Assembly (NCBI GenBank): GCA_002840735.1
Contig: PHBY01000001.1
Span: forward strand, 271,218-335,217
Reading direction: 5' to 3'
Length of the DNA: 64,000 nt
Source: Chloroflexi bacterium HGW-Chloroflexi-2
Lineage (GTDB): Bacteria > Chloroflexota > Anaerolineae > Anaerolineales > Anaerolineaceae
Position 1 is the stretch's first letter. Every line of letters starts with the position of its first letter. The translations under genes and the position numbers were made by a program. This document shows, one piece after another, positions 57,080 to 64,000 of this stretch. Under the pieces are notes generated by a model. It saw nothing but the letters and a program-made list of their open reading frames with translations, had not been told where the DNA came from and searched no databases.

Positions 57080-57262
57080 CTACCACGATGATTTCTTTAC
57101 GCCTGGAATTTGACCTTCGAGCGATAATTCGCGGAAGCAAATACGACACAGACCAAATCGACGAATATATCCCCGCGGGCGACCACAACGAGCACAGCGA
57201 TTACGCACCTGCACGGAGTATTTTCGACGTTTTTCACGATATTCCATACACTTCTTTGCCAT
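57080..57262 (-). CDS. rpsN: 30S ribosomal protein S14, zinc (type Z) form
   Basis: 60 residues with CxxC-x12-CxxC (Cys23, 26, 39, 42), the short zinc-binding form. Only 1 nt after rplE. Confidence 0.97.
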   Translation of the reverse strand: MAKKCMEYREKRRKYSVQVRNRCARCGRPRGYIRRFGLCRICFRELSLEGQIPGVKKSSW

Positions 57263-57263
57263 A

Positions 57264-57806
57264 TTAGTCCTTTCTGAATGGCATGCCTAACAAGCCTAAT
57301 AATAGTCGAGATACATCATCGGATTCTGCGGTAGTTACAATTGAGATTTCCAATCCACGAACTTTGTCAACTTTATCAAAATCAATTTCAGGAAATATTA
57401 ATTGTTCTCGCAAACCAAGTGTATAGTTTCCACGTCCATCAAATGAATCGGGGGAAATTCCTCGAAAGTCACGCACACGGGGAAGCGCAATGTTGAGTAA
57501 GCGATCCAGGAACGCCCACATGCGATCTCCGCGTAAGGTCACTTTTGCACCGATTTCTCGGCCTTCACGAAGCTTGAAAGCAGCAATACTTTTAGAAGCT
57601 TTGGTAACAACTGGTTGTTGCCCGGTAATCGTTTTCAAATCGTTTACTGCTGCATCCAGTGATTTGGGATTATCGAGTGCTTCACCCATACCAATATTGA
57701 CAGCAACTTTACTGATTCGAGGTAATTCGTTCGGGTTTTTTAAACCTAATTCCTTCATTAAAACAGGCACAACTTCGTTTTTATACTTTTCTCTTAATAC
57801 ATTCAT
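57264..57806 (-). CDS. rplE: 50S ribosomal protein L5
   Basis: 180 residues; 5S rRNA binder. [40 protein letters not shown] and [20 protein letters not shown]. Confidence 0.97.
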   Translation of the reverse strand: MNVLREKYKNEVVPVLMKELGLKNPNELPRISKVAVNIGMGEALDNPKSLDAAVNDLKTITGQQPVVTKASKSIAAFKLREGREIGAKVTLRGDRMWAFLDRLLNIALPRVRDFRGISPDSFDGRGNYTLGLREQLIFPEIDFDKVDKVRGLEISIVTTAESDDVSRLLLGLLGMPFRKD

Positions 57807-57825
57807 ACTCTAACTCCCAGCTGGC

Positions 57826-58158
57826 CTATTCATCAATTAAGGCATTGCATTTTTTGCAAATTCTTGACTTCTTCTCACCCTGGTCTGATTTTCCAACACG
57901 GGTTGGTTTTCCACATTTTGGGCAAATCAACATCACATTAGAAATATCAATAGATGATTCGAAGCGCACCATACCAGGGTTAACGGTTCGTCCTTGTGAC
58001 TGAACTTGTTTTTGGTGTTTGCTGCGCAGGTTTACACCCTGCACCACAACACGGTTATCTTCAGTCAAAACTTTAATGACCTCACCCTTTTTGCCTTTAT
58101 CTTCTTCACGACTTGTAATAATTATTACTGTGTCGCCTTTACGAATTTTTGTACTCAT
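57826..58158 (-). CDS. rplX: 50S ribosomal protein L24
   Basis: 110 residues. KOW motif in IRKGDTVIIITSREEDKGKK; C-terminal four-cysteine ribbon CPKCGKPTRVG and CKKCNALID. Confidence 0.97.
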   Translation of the reverse strand: MSTKIRKGDTVIIITSREEDKGKKGEVIKVLTEDNRVVVQGVNLRSKHQKQVQSQGRTVNPGMVRFESSIDISNVMLICPKCGKPTRVGKSDQGEKKSRICKKCNALIDE

Positions 58159-58180
58159 TGGCTATACTCCTACCTTTTTC

Positions 58181-58552
58181 CTAAAGAACTTCCGGAGCCA
58201 GTGAGACGATCTTCATAAAGCCTTTTTCACGTAATTCACGTGCGACAGGCCCAAAGATACGGGTCCCTTTTGGATTCTGCGATTCGCCATCAAGAATTAC
58301 GGCGGCATTATCATCAAACCGGATGGTTGAACCATCTTCACGACGCCATTCTTTTGCACAACGCACGATTACTGCTTTGACAATATCACTCTTCTTTACA
58401 GAACCTTGCGGTGCAGCAGATTTTACTGTCGCTACAACAATACTTCCAACTCTGCCATAATGAACCACTGAACCACCCATCACATGGATTACCAGAAGTT
58501 CCTTTGCTCCGGTATTATCAGCAACTTTTAGTCTCGACTCTTGCTGGATCAT
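58181..58552 (-). CDS. rplN: 50S ribosomal protein L14
   Basis: 123 residues: [20 protein letters not shown] and [20 protein letters not shown]. Forms part of the intersubunit bridge and RsfS binding face. Confidence 0.97.
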   Translation of the reverse strand: MIQQESRLKVADNTGAKELLVIHVMGGSVVHYGRVGSIVVATVKSAAPQGSVKKSDIVKAVIVRCAKEWRREDGSTIRFDDNAAVILDGESQNPKGTRIFGPVARELREKGFMKIVSLAPEVL

Positions 58553-58554
58553 AC

Positions 58555-58836
58555 CTATTCTCCTTCAACAATCTTTCCAGCATTAGCTGGTTCTCCGGTG
58601 CGACGGATGATCGATTGCACAACCCAGCGTTTTTCCTTGGAAAGCGGTCGGCTTTCAACAATTTCGACCTTATCACCAACACTGCATCCTATTTCATCGT
58701 GGGCTTTATAGCGTTTTTTGCTATGAACCACTTTTTTGTAAAGAGGATGACGAAATGTGCTTGTAACTTCAACAATTACGGTCTTCATCATTTTATCGCT
58801 GGTGACAACACCGGTTAATCGACGTCGACTATTCAT
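58555..58836 (-). CDS. rpsQ: 30S ribosomal protein S17
   Basis: 93 residues: [20 protein letters not shown] and [20 protein letters not shown]. Overlaps rpmC by 4 nt. Confidence 0.97.
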   Translation of the reverse strand: MNSRRRLTGVVTSDKMMKTVIVEVTSTFRHPLYKKVVHSKKRYKAHDEIGCSVGDKVEIVESRPLSKEKRWVVQSIIRRTGEPANAGKIVEGE

Positions 58837-59045
58837 GCTTCACCTTCCTTAGCCCGTTCCAGCTCTCGTTCATGAAGAATTGTCTCCAATTGCGCGACCT
58901 GGCGGCGAACTCTTTTTAATCGACTCGTATCTGTTAGCTGACCAGTAACAACCTGAAACCTTAGGTTCATTAATTCCTGGCGTGTATCATCGATACGGCT
59001 TCGAATTTCCTCATCGGACATGTTTCGAATATCAGCTGTTTTCAT
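58833..59045 (-). CDS. rpmC: 50S ribosomal protein L29
   Basis: 70 residues, two helices: [20 protein letters not shown] and [20 protein letters not shown]. Part of the tunnel-exit platform. Overlaps rplP by 4 nt. Confidence 0.96.
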   Translation of the reverse strand: MKTADIRNMSDEEIRSRIDDTRQELMNLRFQVVTGQLTDTSRLKRVRRQVAQLETILHERELERAKEGEA

Positions 59046-59476
59046 TCTTCTTGCTCTCCTACTGTCTCTTCAGTGCGGCCCACAACTTTTGTCTTAATTG
59101 CAAACTTGTAACTAGCTTGTTTCAAAGCGTGCAATGCTGCTTCTTCCGGCACTCCAGCCAACTCGAACATTATGCGACCTGGTCGGACAACCGCCACCCA
59201 GTATTCCACATTACCTTTACCTTTACCCATACGGGTTTCGGCCGCTTTCTTGGTATATGGCTTATCGGGGAAGATTCGGATCCATACCTTACCACGTCGC
59301 TTCATATAACGCACAATCGCTCTACGGGCAGCTTCTATTTGTCGAGCTGAAACATAACCAGGTTCAAGAGCCTGTAAGCCGAATTCACCATTCTGCAGTT
59401 CTGCTCCTCGTAATGCTTTTCCGCGCATACGACCACGCATTTGCTTACGCCACTTAACACGTTTTGGCATCAACAT
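59042..59476 (-). CDS. rplP: 50S ribosomal protein L16
   Basis: 144 residues: [40 protein letters not shown] and [20 protein letters not shown]. Sits near the A-site tRNA elbow. Confidence 0.97.
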   Translation of the reverse strand: MLMPKRVKWRKQMRGRMRGKALRGAELQNGEFGLQALEPGYVSARQIEAARRAIVRYMKRRGKVWIRIFPDKPYTKKAAETRMGKGKGNVEYWVAVVRPGRIMFELAGVPEEAALHALKQASYKFAIKTKVVGRTEETVGEQEE

Positions 59477-59494
59477 AGCAATTATTTCTCCTTA

Positions 59495-60172
59495 CTACTC
59501 ACTGACGTATACGCCTTCGGTGCGTTCGAATTTCTCTTCCGCCTCAGGCAATACGTCTCCTTTGTAAATCCATACTTTGATACCGATTTGACCGTAAGTA
59601 GTCAAGGCTTCATAACGGGCGAAATCAATGTCGGCGCGTAAGGTCTGCAATGGTACGCGACCTTCTCGCAACCAGACTGTGCGTGCCATTTCAGCGCCAG
59701 CCAAACGGCCAGATACCTGAATTTTGCAGCCTTTACCGCCCTGTCGAATTGCCTGGCTGATCGCACGTTTCATGGCGCGACGATAAGCAACACGACGTTC
59801 AATTTGTCCGGCAATATTTACAGCAACCAGGAAAGCATCCAGATCAGGATTCTTAATTTCTTTGATATCCAAATCAACTTTTTGCCCGGTTAAGGTTTCT
59901 AAATCACCGCGGACTTTTTTGACATTTTCACCTTTACGACCAATCAAAATCCCTGGTTTTGCTGTGTGGACGATCACACGAATTTTACTCGGGAAGCGTT
60001 CAATCTCAATTCGAGATACGCCAGCTTTCACCGAGTATTCACTCAACATCTTACGAACTGCAAGATCTTGATTCAAGTGCTCGCCATAGTTGTTGTTTTT
60101 TGCAAACCAACGAGCGTCCCAGGGCTGAATGATGCCCAATCGGTACCCTATCGGATGAACTTTTCGACCCAT
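59495..60172 (-). CDS. rpsC: 30S ribosomal protein S3
   Basis: 225 residues. [22 protein letters not shown] domain with [21 protein letters not shown]-terminal [20 protein letters not shown]. Part of the mRNA-entry helicase site. Confidence 0.97.
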   Translation of the reverse strand: MGRKVHPIGYRLGIIQPWDARWFAKNNNYGEHLNQDLAVRKMLSEYSVKAGVSRIEIERFPSKIRVIVHTAKPGILIGRKGENVKKVRGDLETLTGQKVDLDIKEIKNPDLDAFLVAVNIAGQIERRVAYRRAMKRAISQAIRQGGKGCKIQVSGRLAGAEMARTVWLREGRVPLQTLRADIDFARYEALTTYGQIGIKVWIYKGDVLPEAEEKFERTEGVYVSE

Positions 60173-60219
60173 ATTTTCTCCTACATTTCCTTTGTTAACA
60201 AATGATCACGCAGATCTTA

Positions 60220-60558
60220 TTACCGTTCACGTAAAACCACATTGACATGTGAAGTGCGACGTAAAATCGGCTTGAATCTGCCACGCGCACCAAATCGACG
60301 CCAACGTCGTGTTGGTGCTTCATCTGCGGTGATCATATAAACAAATAAGTCATCCCGGCTAATACCGAAATTTTCTTCCGCATTGGATACTGCTGAGGTC
60401 AACAATTTTTCTACAGGTTTTGCTGCACTTTTTTGCAGGAATTTCAATGTATTGATTGCTTCCACTACAGGTTTTCCACGTACAGTGTCCACCACCAGGC
60501 GAACTTTCTGCGCAGAAATCGGTAAATAGCTTAATTTTGCACGAATGTCAGTTGCCAT
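60220..60558 (-). CDS. rplV: 50S ribosomal protein L22
   Basis: 112 residues: SYLPISAQKVRLVVDTVRGK and the tunnel hairpin DEAPTRRWRRFGARGRFKPI. The hairpin lines the exit tunnel near the macrolide site. Separated from rpsC by 47 nt. Confidence 0.97.
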   Translation of the reverse strand: MATDIRAKLSYLPISAQKVRLVVDTVRGKPVVEAINTLKFLQKSAAKPVEKLLTSAVSNAEENFGISRDDLFVYMITADEAPTRRWRRFGARGRFKPILRRTSHVNVVLRER

Positions 60559-60561
60559 TTC

Positions 60562-60840
60562 TTATCTCCCTTTTGAAGATTTTTCAGCAACATGGCCGCG
60601 GAAAGTTCGGGTTGGTGCAAATTCACCTAAACGATGACCCACCATGTTCTCAGTTATGTAAATCGGAACATGCCGGCGACCATCATGAACTGCAATTGTG
60701 TGTCCCAGCATCTGTGGGAAGATCACACTCGCGCGACTCCAGGTGCGGACCACCTTTTTTTCTCCACGGGCATTCATTTGCTCAATTTTCTTTAATAATT
60801 TTGGCTCAACAAATGGCCCTTTTTTCAACGATCGAGACAT
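60562..60840 (-). CDS. rpsS: 30S ribosomal protein S19
   Basis: 92 residues: [20 protein letters not shown] and [20 protein letters not shown]. Confidence 0.97.
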   Translation of the reverse strand: MSRSLKKGPFVEPKLLKKIEQMNARGEKKVVRTWSRASVIFPQMLGHTIAVHDGRRHVPIYITENMVGHRLGEFAPTRTFRGHVAEKSSKGR

Positions 60841-60869
60841 AATTATCCTCTCAAACCTTTAGCATCTTT

Positions 60870-61709
60870 CTATCCGCGTTTACCGCTTGAACGACGACGA
60901 ACAATGTATTTGCTCGATGTTTTATTCCGGCGGGTCTTGTATCCCAATGTTGGTTTACCCCACGGAGTTTTAGGTCCTGGCATACCAACAGGTGAACGAC
61001 CTTCACCACCACCATGTGGATGGTCCCTTGGTGACATCGCTGTTCCACGAACAGATGGGCGGATACCAAGATGGCGTTTGCGGCCAGCTTTACCCAGTTT
61101 GATGTTCTTGTGGTCCAGGTTACCTACCTGACCGACGGTTGCATAGCAAGACTGTCTAACCAATCGAACCTCACCTGAGGGTAAACGTACCTGTGCAAAA
61201 TCGCCTTCTTTTGCCAATAACTGAGCTGCAGTACCTGCAGATCTAACCATCTGACCACCACGTCCTTCTTTGAGTTCAATATTGTGAATCATTGTTCCCA
61301 AAGGAATACGTGAAATGGGCAAACTATTACCAGGGCGAATTTCTGCTTCTGATCCTGAAACAATTGTATCTCCAACTTTCAACCCAACCGGTGCTAAGAT
61401 GTAGCGTTTCTCGCCATCAACGTAGGTCAACAAAGCGATACGAGCAGTACGGTTGGGATCATATTCGATAGCGCTAACATTGGCAGGAATATTGGTTTTG
61501 TCGCGTTTGAAATCAATCAGACGGATATAACGTTTATGCCCACCACCACGATGTCGAACGGTGATACGACCGTATGAGTTTCGCCCTGAGTGAGCTTTAC
61601 GAATGACGATTAGTGAACGTTCAGGTTTTGATTTGGTGATTTCTTCGAAGCTGTACCCGGTCATATTTCGTTGACCAGGGGTTACTGGTTTATAAATCTT
61701 GATAGCCAT
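60870..61709 (-). CDS. rplB: 50S ribosomal protein L2
   Basis: 279 residues. [40 protein letters not shown] with the conserved His before the GGGEG segment near the peptidyl-transferase centre. Start overlaps the rplW stop by 1 nt. Confidence 0.97.
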   Translation of the reverse strand: MAIKIYKPVTPGQRNMTGYSFEEITKSKPERSLIVIRKAHSGRNSYGRITVRHRGGGHKRYIRLIDFKRDKTNIPANVSAIEYDPNRTARIALLTYVDGEKRYILAPVGLKVGDTIVSGSEAEIRPGNSLPISRIPLGTMIHNIELKEGRGGQMVRSAGTAAQLLAKEGDFAQVRLPSGEVRLVRQSCYATVGQVGNLDHKNIKLGKAGRKRHLGIRPSVRGTAMSPRDHPHGGGEGRSPVGMPGPKTPWGKPTLGYKTRRNKTSSKYIVRRRSSGKRG

Positions 61710-62011
61710 TATTCAACCCCTTCAAAAATCGCAATACTGTCTTCTGGTGCAAGCGTGACAATTGCCTTTTTGTAACCTGGGTTGCGAACTGCTAACCTTC
61801 TGCTACGAGCTCTTCGGGTGCGTTTTGCGGGAACATTGATAATGTTCACGTTCAAAACTTTTACATCGAAAATTTGCTCAACTGCATCTTTCACCATCGA
61901 GCGAGTTGATTCACCAGCAACTTCAAAGACGTATTGATGTAATTTGTTTACCTGGTAATTGGTTTTCTCAGTCACCAAAGGACGGCGGAGAACTTCATAA
62001 ATTGATGTCAT
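61709..62011 (-). CDS. rplW: 50S ribosomal protein L23
   Basis: 100 residues: [20 protein letters not shown] and [20 protein letters not shown]. Docking site for trigger factor and SRP at the tunnel exit. Confidence 0.97.
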   Translation of the reverse strand: MTSIYEVLRRPLVTEKTNYQVNKLHQYVFEVAGESTRSMVKDAVEQIFDVKVLNVNIINVPAKRTRRARSRRLAVRNPGYKKAIVTLAPEDSIAIFEGVE

Positions 62012-62024
62012 AATTTACTCCTAC

Positions 62025-62651
62025 CTACCCTAGTAAACTTTCTACCAAACTCAGAGAAGCTAATGGAAATACCACTTTTTTATATTTCAACAAATCGCGA
62101 ATATTGAGGTAATTAGCTAAAAGCACTTTTGTTCCAGGCAGGTTACTGCTTGTGCGAATAACTTCCTCAAATGCTGCTTTTTCCGGAATGAGAACCAATG
62201 CGGTTTCCTGACCAACCAGGTTGTTCAGAACACCAGCCATTACACGGGTTTTGGCTTCCGGTAATTTCAAATCATCAATAATCACGATTGCATTCTCTGA
62301 TGCTTTTACGGACAGTGCGGAACGCAGAGCGGCACGTCGCATTTTTCGCGGCATTGCCTGAGCGTACGAACGTGGATGGGGAGTATGGATGCGGCCACCG
62401 CCTTTCCACTGCGCAGCACGAATTGAACCTTGACGGGCACGGCCTGTGCCTTTTTGACGCCACGGTTTACGACCACCACCAGCAACTTCATTTCGAGTTT
62501 TGGTGTCACTTGTACCAAGCCTTGCATTCGCCATCTGGCGCAGGAATGCCTGGTGCATTAAATCTACGTTGATTGGGGCTTCAAAAATTGCAGGAGCTAA
62601 CTCCACAGTTTTTACTTTTTTACCCTCAATGTTTAAGACATCTACTTTCAT
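62025..62651 (-). CDS. rplD: 50S ribosomal protein L4
   Basis: 208 residues. The tunnel loop GGRKPWRQKGTGRARQGSIR followed by WKGGGRIHTPHPRSYAQAMP is well conserved. In E. coli L4 regulates the S10 operon, so it is the natural candidate ligand for the leader ahead of rplC. Confidence 0.97.
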   Translation of the reverse strand: MKVDVLNIEGKKVKTVELAPAIFEAPINVDLMHQAFLRQMANARLGTSDTKTRNEVAGGGRKPWRQKGTGRARQGSIRAAQWKGGGRIHTPHPRSYAQAMPRKMRRAALRSALSVKASENAIVIIDDLKLPEAKTRVMAGVLNNLVGQETALVLIPEKAAFEEVIRTSSNLPGTKVLLANYLNIRDLLKYKKVVFPLASLSLVESLLG

Positions 62652-62665
62652 AGTCTCTCAGCTCC

Positions 62666-63301
62666 TTAGTTCTTTCGTGCCTCTTTAACCAGCACCACCC
62701 CACCTCGTGGTCCAGGCACTGATCCGCGCACACCTATCAGGTTGCGTTCTGCATCTAACAGAACAACCTTCAAGTTTTGTGACGTAACCCGCTCATCACC
62801 CATATGACCTGGGCCTCGCGAGCCTTTATAGACACGACCTGGAGTCGTTCCCGCACCTCGAGAACCTGGGGCACGGTGTCGATCCGATTGACCATGAGTC
62901 TTGGGACCACCACGGAAATGGTAACGTTTCACAGCACCTGCAAAACCTTTTCCCTTAGAGGTACCGACTACATCAACAAACTCGCCAACAGCAAAGACAT
63001 CAACAGACAATTTATCGCCTTCATTTACCGCAGGGGTTTTAACGCGAAATTCGCGCAAAAACTTGAGAGGAGGTAAATTCAGGTTATTGCGCTTCAAATG
63101 CCCTTTTTGTCCGTTGGTCAAGCGTTTTGGTTTTGCCTCACCATATCCCAGTTGCACAGCAGTATAGCCATCACGTTCTTCTGTACGTACTTGGGTTACA
63201 TAGCAAGGCCCAGCTTCGATAACAGTTACCGGCACGGCGGCACCGTTTTCATCGAAAATCTGGGTCATACCGATTTTCTTGCCAATTAGCCCTTTCAACA
63301 T
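62666..63301 (-). CDS. rplC: 50S ribosomal protein L3
   Basis: 211 residues: LKGLIGKKIGMTQIFDENGA, VGTSKGKGFAGAVKRYHFRG and GSRGPGHMGDERVTSQNLKV. Preceded by a 268-nt leader with its own promoter candidate, so rplC may start a separate transcript within the S10 cluster. Ribosome site AAGGAG. Confidence 0.97.
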   Translation of the reverse strand: MLKGLIGKKIGMTQIFDENGAAVPVTVIEAGPCYVTQVRTEERDGYTAVQLGYGEAKPKRLTNGQKGHLKRNNLNLPPLKFLREFRVKTPAVNEGDKLSVDVFAVGEFVDVVGTSKGKGFAGAVKRYHFRGGPKTHGQSDRHRAPGSRGAGTTPGRVYKGSRGPGHMGDERVTSQNLKVVLLDAERNLIGVRGSVPGPRGGVVLVKEARKN

Positions 63302-63333
63302 ATCAGTTTTCTCCTTGTTTTATAAATTGCCAG

Positions 63334-63381
63334 GACTGTCAGCTTGGGCTAAGCTGCATCATCCCCGTATGCTGGGCAGTC
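63334..63381 (-). promoter_or_regulatory. Structured mRNA leader upstream of rplC (three-way junction)
   Basis: Closing helix: 63334-63340 pairs with 63375-63381 (7 bp, one wobble). Inside lie two hairpins, 63341-63345 with 63351-63355 and 63356-63359 with 63369-63372, packed with only two unpaired junction bases. It sits about 20 nt before the rplC ribosome site. Likely a ribosomal-protein autoregulation site; the ligand is not known. Confidence 0.5.
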
Positions 63382-63481
63382 AGTTGTTCGCTGCAAGACT
63401 CCGCATCTTTTCCAGTCCGCTCACGATACAACTCTTACTCAGCCTAAATGAAGCAGGTTTCGAGAAACCCGCAACCTTTCA

Positions 63482-63510
63482 AATATATCATAATTATTAC
63501 ATTTTGAGAA
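63482..63510 (-). promoter_or_regulatory. Candidate promoter of rplC
   Basis: Minus strand: TTCTCA (63510-63505), 17-nt spacer, TATATT (63487-63482) with extended TG. It would give a leader of about 174 nt. A small GGAT/ATCC hairpin at 63511-63527 lies just upstream. Confidence 0.5.
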
Positions 63511-63569
63511 GGATAGCGTCGCCATCCTCCTCGGTTTTATTGCTTATTTAAAGTGCCGAAAGAAACGTA

Positions 63570-63878
63570 CTAAATCTTTATTTCAATATCAACGCCAGCG
63601 GGTAAATTTAATCGCATTAACATATCAATTGTTTTTGAATCCGGTTCTAAAACATCGATCAGACGATTGTGAGTCCGAATTTCGAAATGTTCATGTGAAT
63701 CTTTATCAATGAAAGTTGAACGGCGCACGGTGAATCGCTCTTTTTTGGTAGGCAGTGGAACAGGTCCCACTACTTTTGCACCAGATCGTTCAGCGGTATC
63801 GACAATGCGTTTTGCTGATTGATCAAGAACTCGATGATCATATGCTTTAAGACGAATACGTATACGTTGTTTAGCCAT
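63570..63878 (-). CDS. rpsJ: 30S ribosomal protein S10
   Basis: 102 residues: [20 protein letters not shown] and [20 protein letters not shown]. Also the NusB/NusG partner in antitermination. 11 nt after tuf with TAGGTG as ribosome site, so cotranscribed with it. Confidence 0.97.
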   Translation of the reverse strand: MAKQRIRIRLKAYDHRVLDQSAKRIVDTAERSGAKVVGPVPLPTKKERFTVRRSTFIDKDSHEHFEIRTHNRLIDVLEPDSKTIDMLMRLNLPAGVDIEIKI

Positions 63879-63889
63879 TTAACACCTAC

Positions 63890-64000
63890 TTAAGAATCTT
63901 TGTGATCACGCCAGCGCCTACGGTCAGGCCGCCTTCGCGAATTGCAAATTTTGAACCCTGTTCCAACGCCACCGGGACGATCAGTTCGACCATCATGTTG
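63890..64000 (-). CDS. tuf: Elongation factor Tu, C-terminal 36 residues (5' part beyond window)
   Basis: The visible frame encodes [20 protein letters not shown] followed by [16 protein letters not shown] and a stop, the conserved end of domain 3 of EF-Tu. The gene continues past the window edge. First visible gene of the superoperon. Confidence 0.95.
   Translation of the reverse strand, partial: QHDGRTDRPGGVGTGFKICNSRRRPDRRRWRDHKDS

Noticed and set aside
63279..63551. 90-codon plus-strand frame in the rpsJ-rplC spacer
   Set aside because: It overlaps the structured leader on the opposite strand and has no start signal or protein-like character.

Overview
The window is a stretch of bacterial chromosome, roughly 40-45 % G+C by eye, that most resembles an anaerobic member of the Chloroflexota (class Anaerolineae, probably Anaerolineaceae). 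This placement is inference: it rests on gene content (an ATP-synthase b subunit carrying a piece of delta, two NuoM subunits, a very large Agl23-like membrane protein fused to an NHL propeller, MurE with an EDPR motif, zinc-form S4/S14/L36) and not on a database search. No tRNA, rRNA, CRISPR array, insertion sequence or prophage was seen.

Layout. 1-5.6 kb: the 5' part of an NDP-forming acyl-CoA synthetase, a YciH/SUI1 factor, three Hsp20 genes with a strong terminator, and a divergent ECF sigma factor coupled to a membrane DUF5667 protein. 5.6-15.6 kb: an MFS transporter, the 1170-residue Agl23/NHL protein, a decayed gene remnant, a DMT exporter, a MoaD-like protein with a tungsten aldehyde:ferredoxin oxidoreductase, a small membrane protein and an acetyltransferase. 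15.8-26.2 kb (+ strand): clpC; a gmd-led operon (GDP-mannose dehydratase, low-Mr phosphatase, MazG-like hydrolase, LOG-family protein, prolyl-tRNA synthetase, helical-repeat protein); then rpsO-pnp. 26.3-29.3 kb: an EcsC-like zinc-ribbon protein and murE.

29.4-40.9 kb (- strand): nuoA-H-J-K-L-M-M-N followed by atpZ-B-E-F(H). Nearly every product is an integral membrane protein. The peripheral-arm genes of complex I (nuoB, C, D, E, F, G, I) and all F1 genes of the ATP synthase are absent. The two NuoM copies and a NuoL with a long C-terminal lateral-helix region suggest the enlarged '2M' type of complex I. atpZ has its own near-consensus promoter starting in the nuoN stop codon.

41-43.6 kb: a three-gene envelope module (DUF4097-like beta-helix protein, membrane protein, two-anchor surface protein). 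43.8-46.7 kb: tryptophanase and a YabN-type MazG. 46.8-64 kb (- strand): one long ribosomal superoperon from tuf (cut by the window edge) through the S10, spc and alpha clusters to rpoA-rplQ-truA-rplM-rpsI. It includes a structured leader in front of rplC, and infA is missing from its usual place beside rpmJ.

Together the metabolic genes fit an organism fermenting peptides and sugars: tryptophanase releases indole and pyruvate, AOR oxidises aldehydes to acids with ferredoxin, an NDP-forming acyl-CoA synthetase could make ATP from acyl-CoA, and a proton-pumping complex I plus an H+-type F0 handle the ion gradient. Promoters in this window repeatedly use an extended -10 (TGA-TATAAT), and three genes have TATAAT only 6-8 nt before ATG, which suggests leaderless transcripts.
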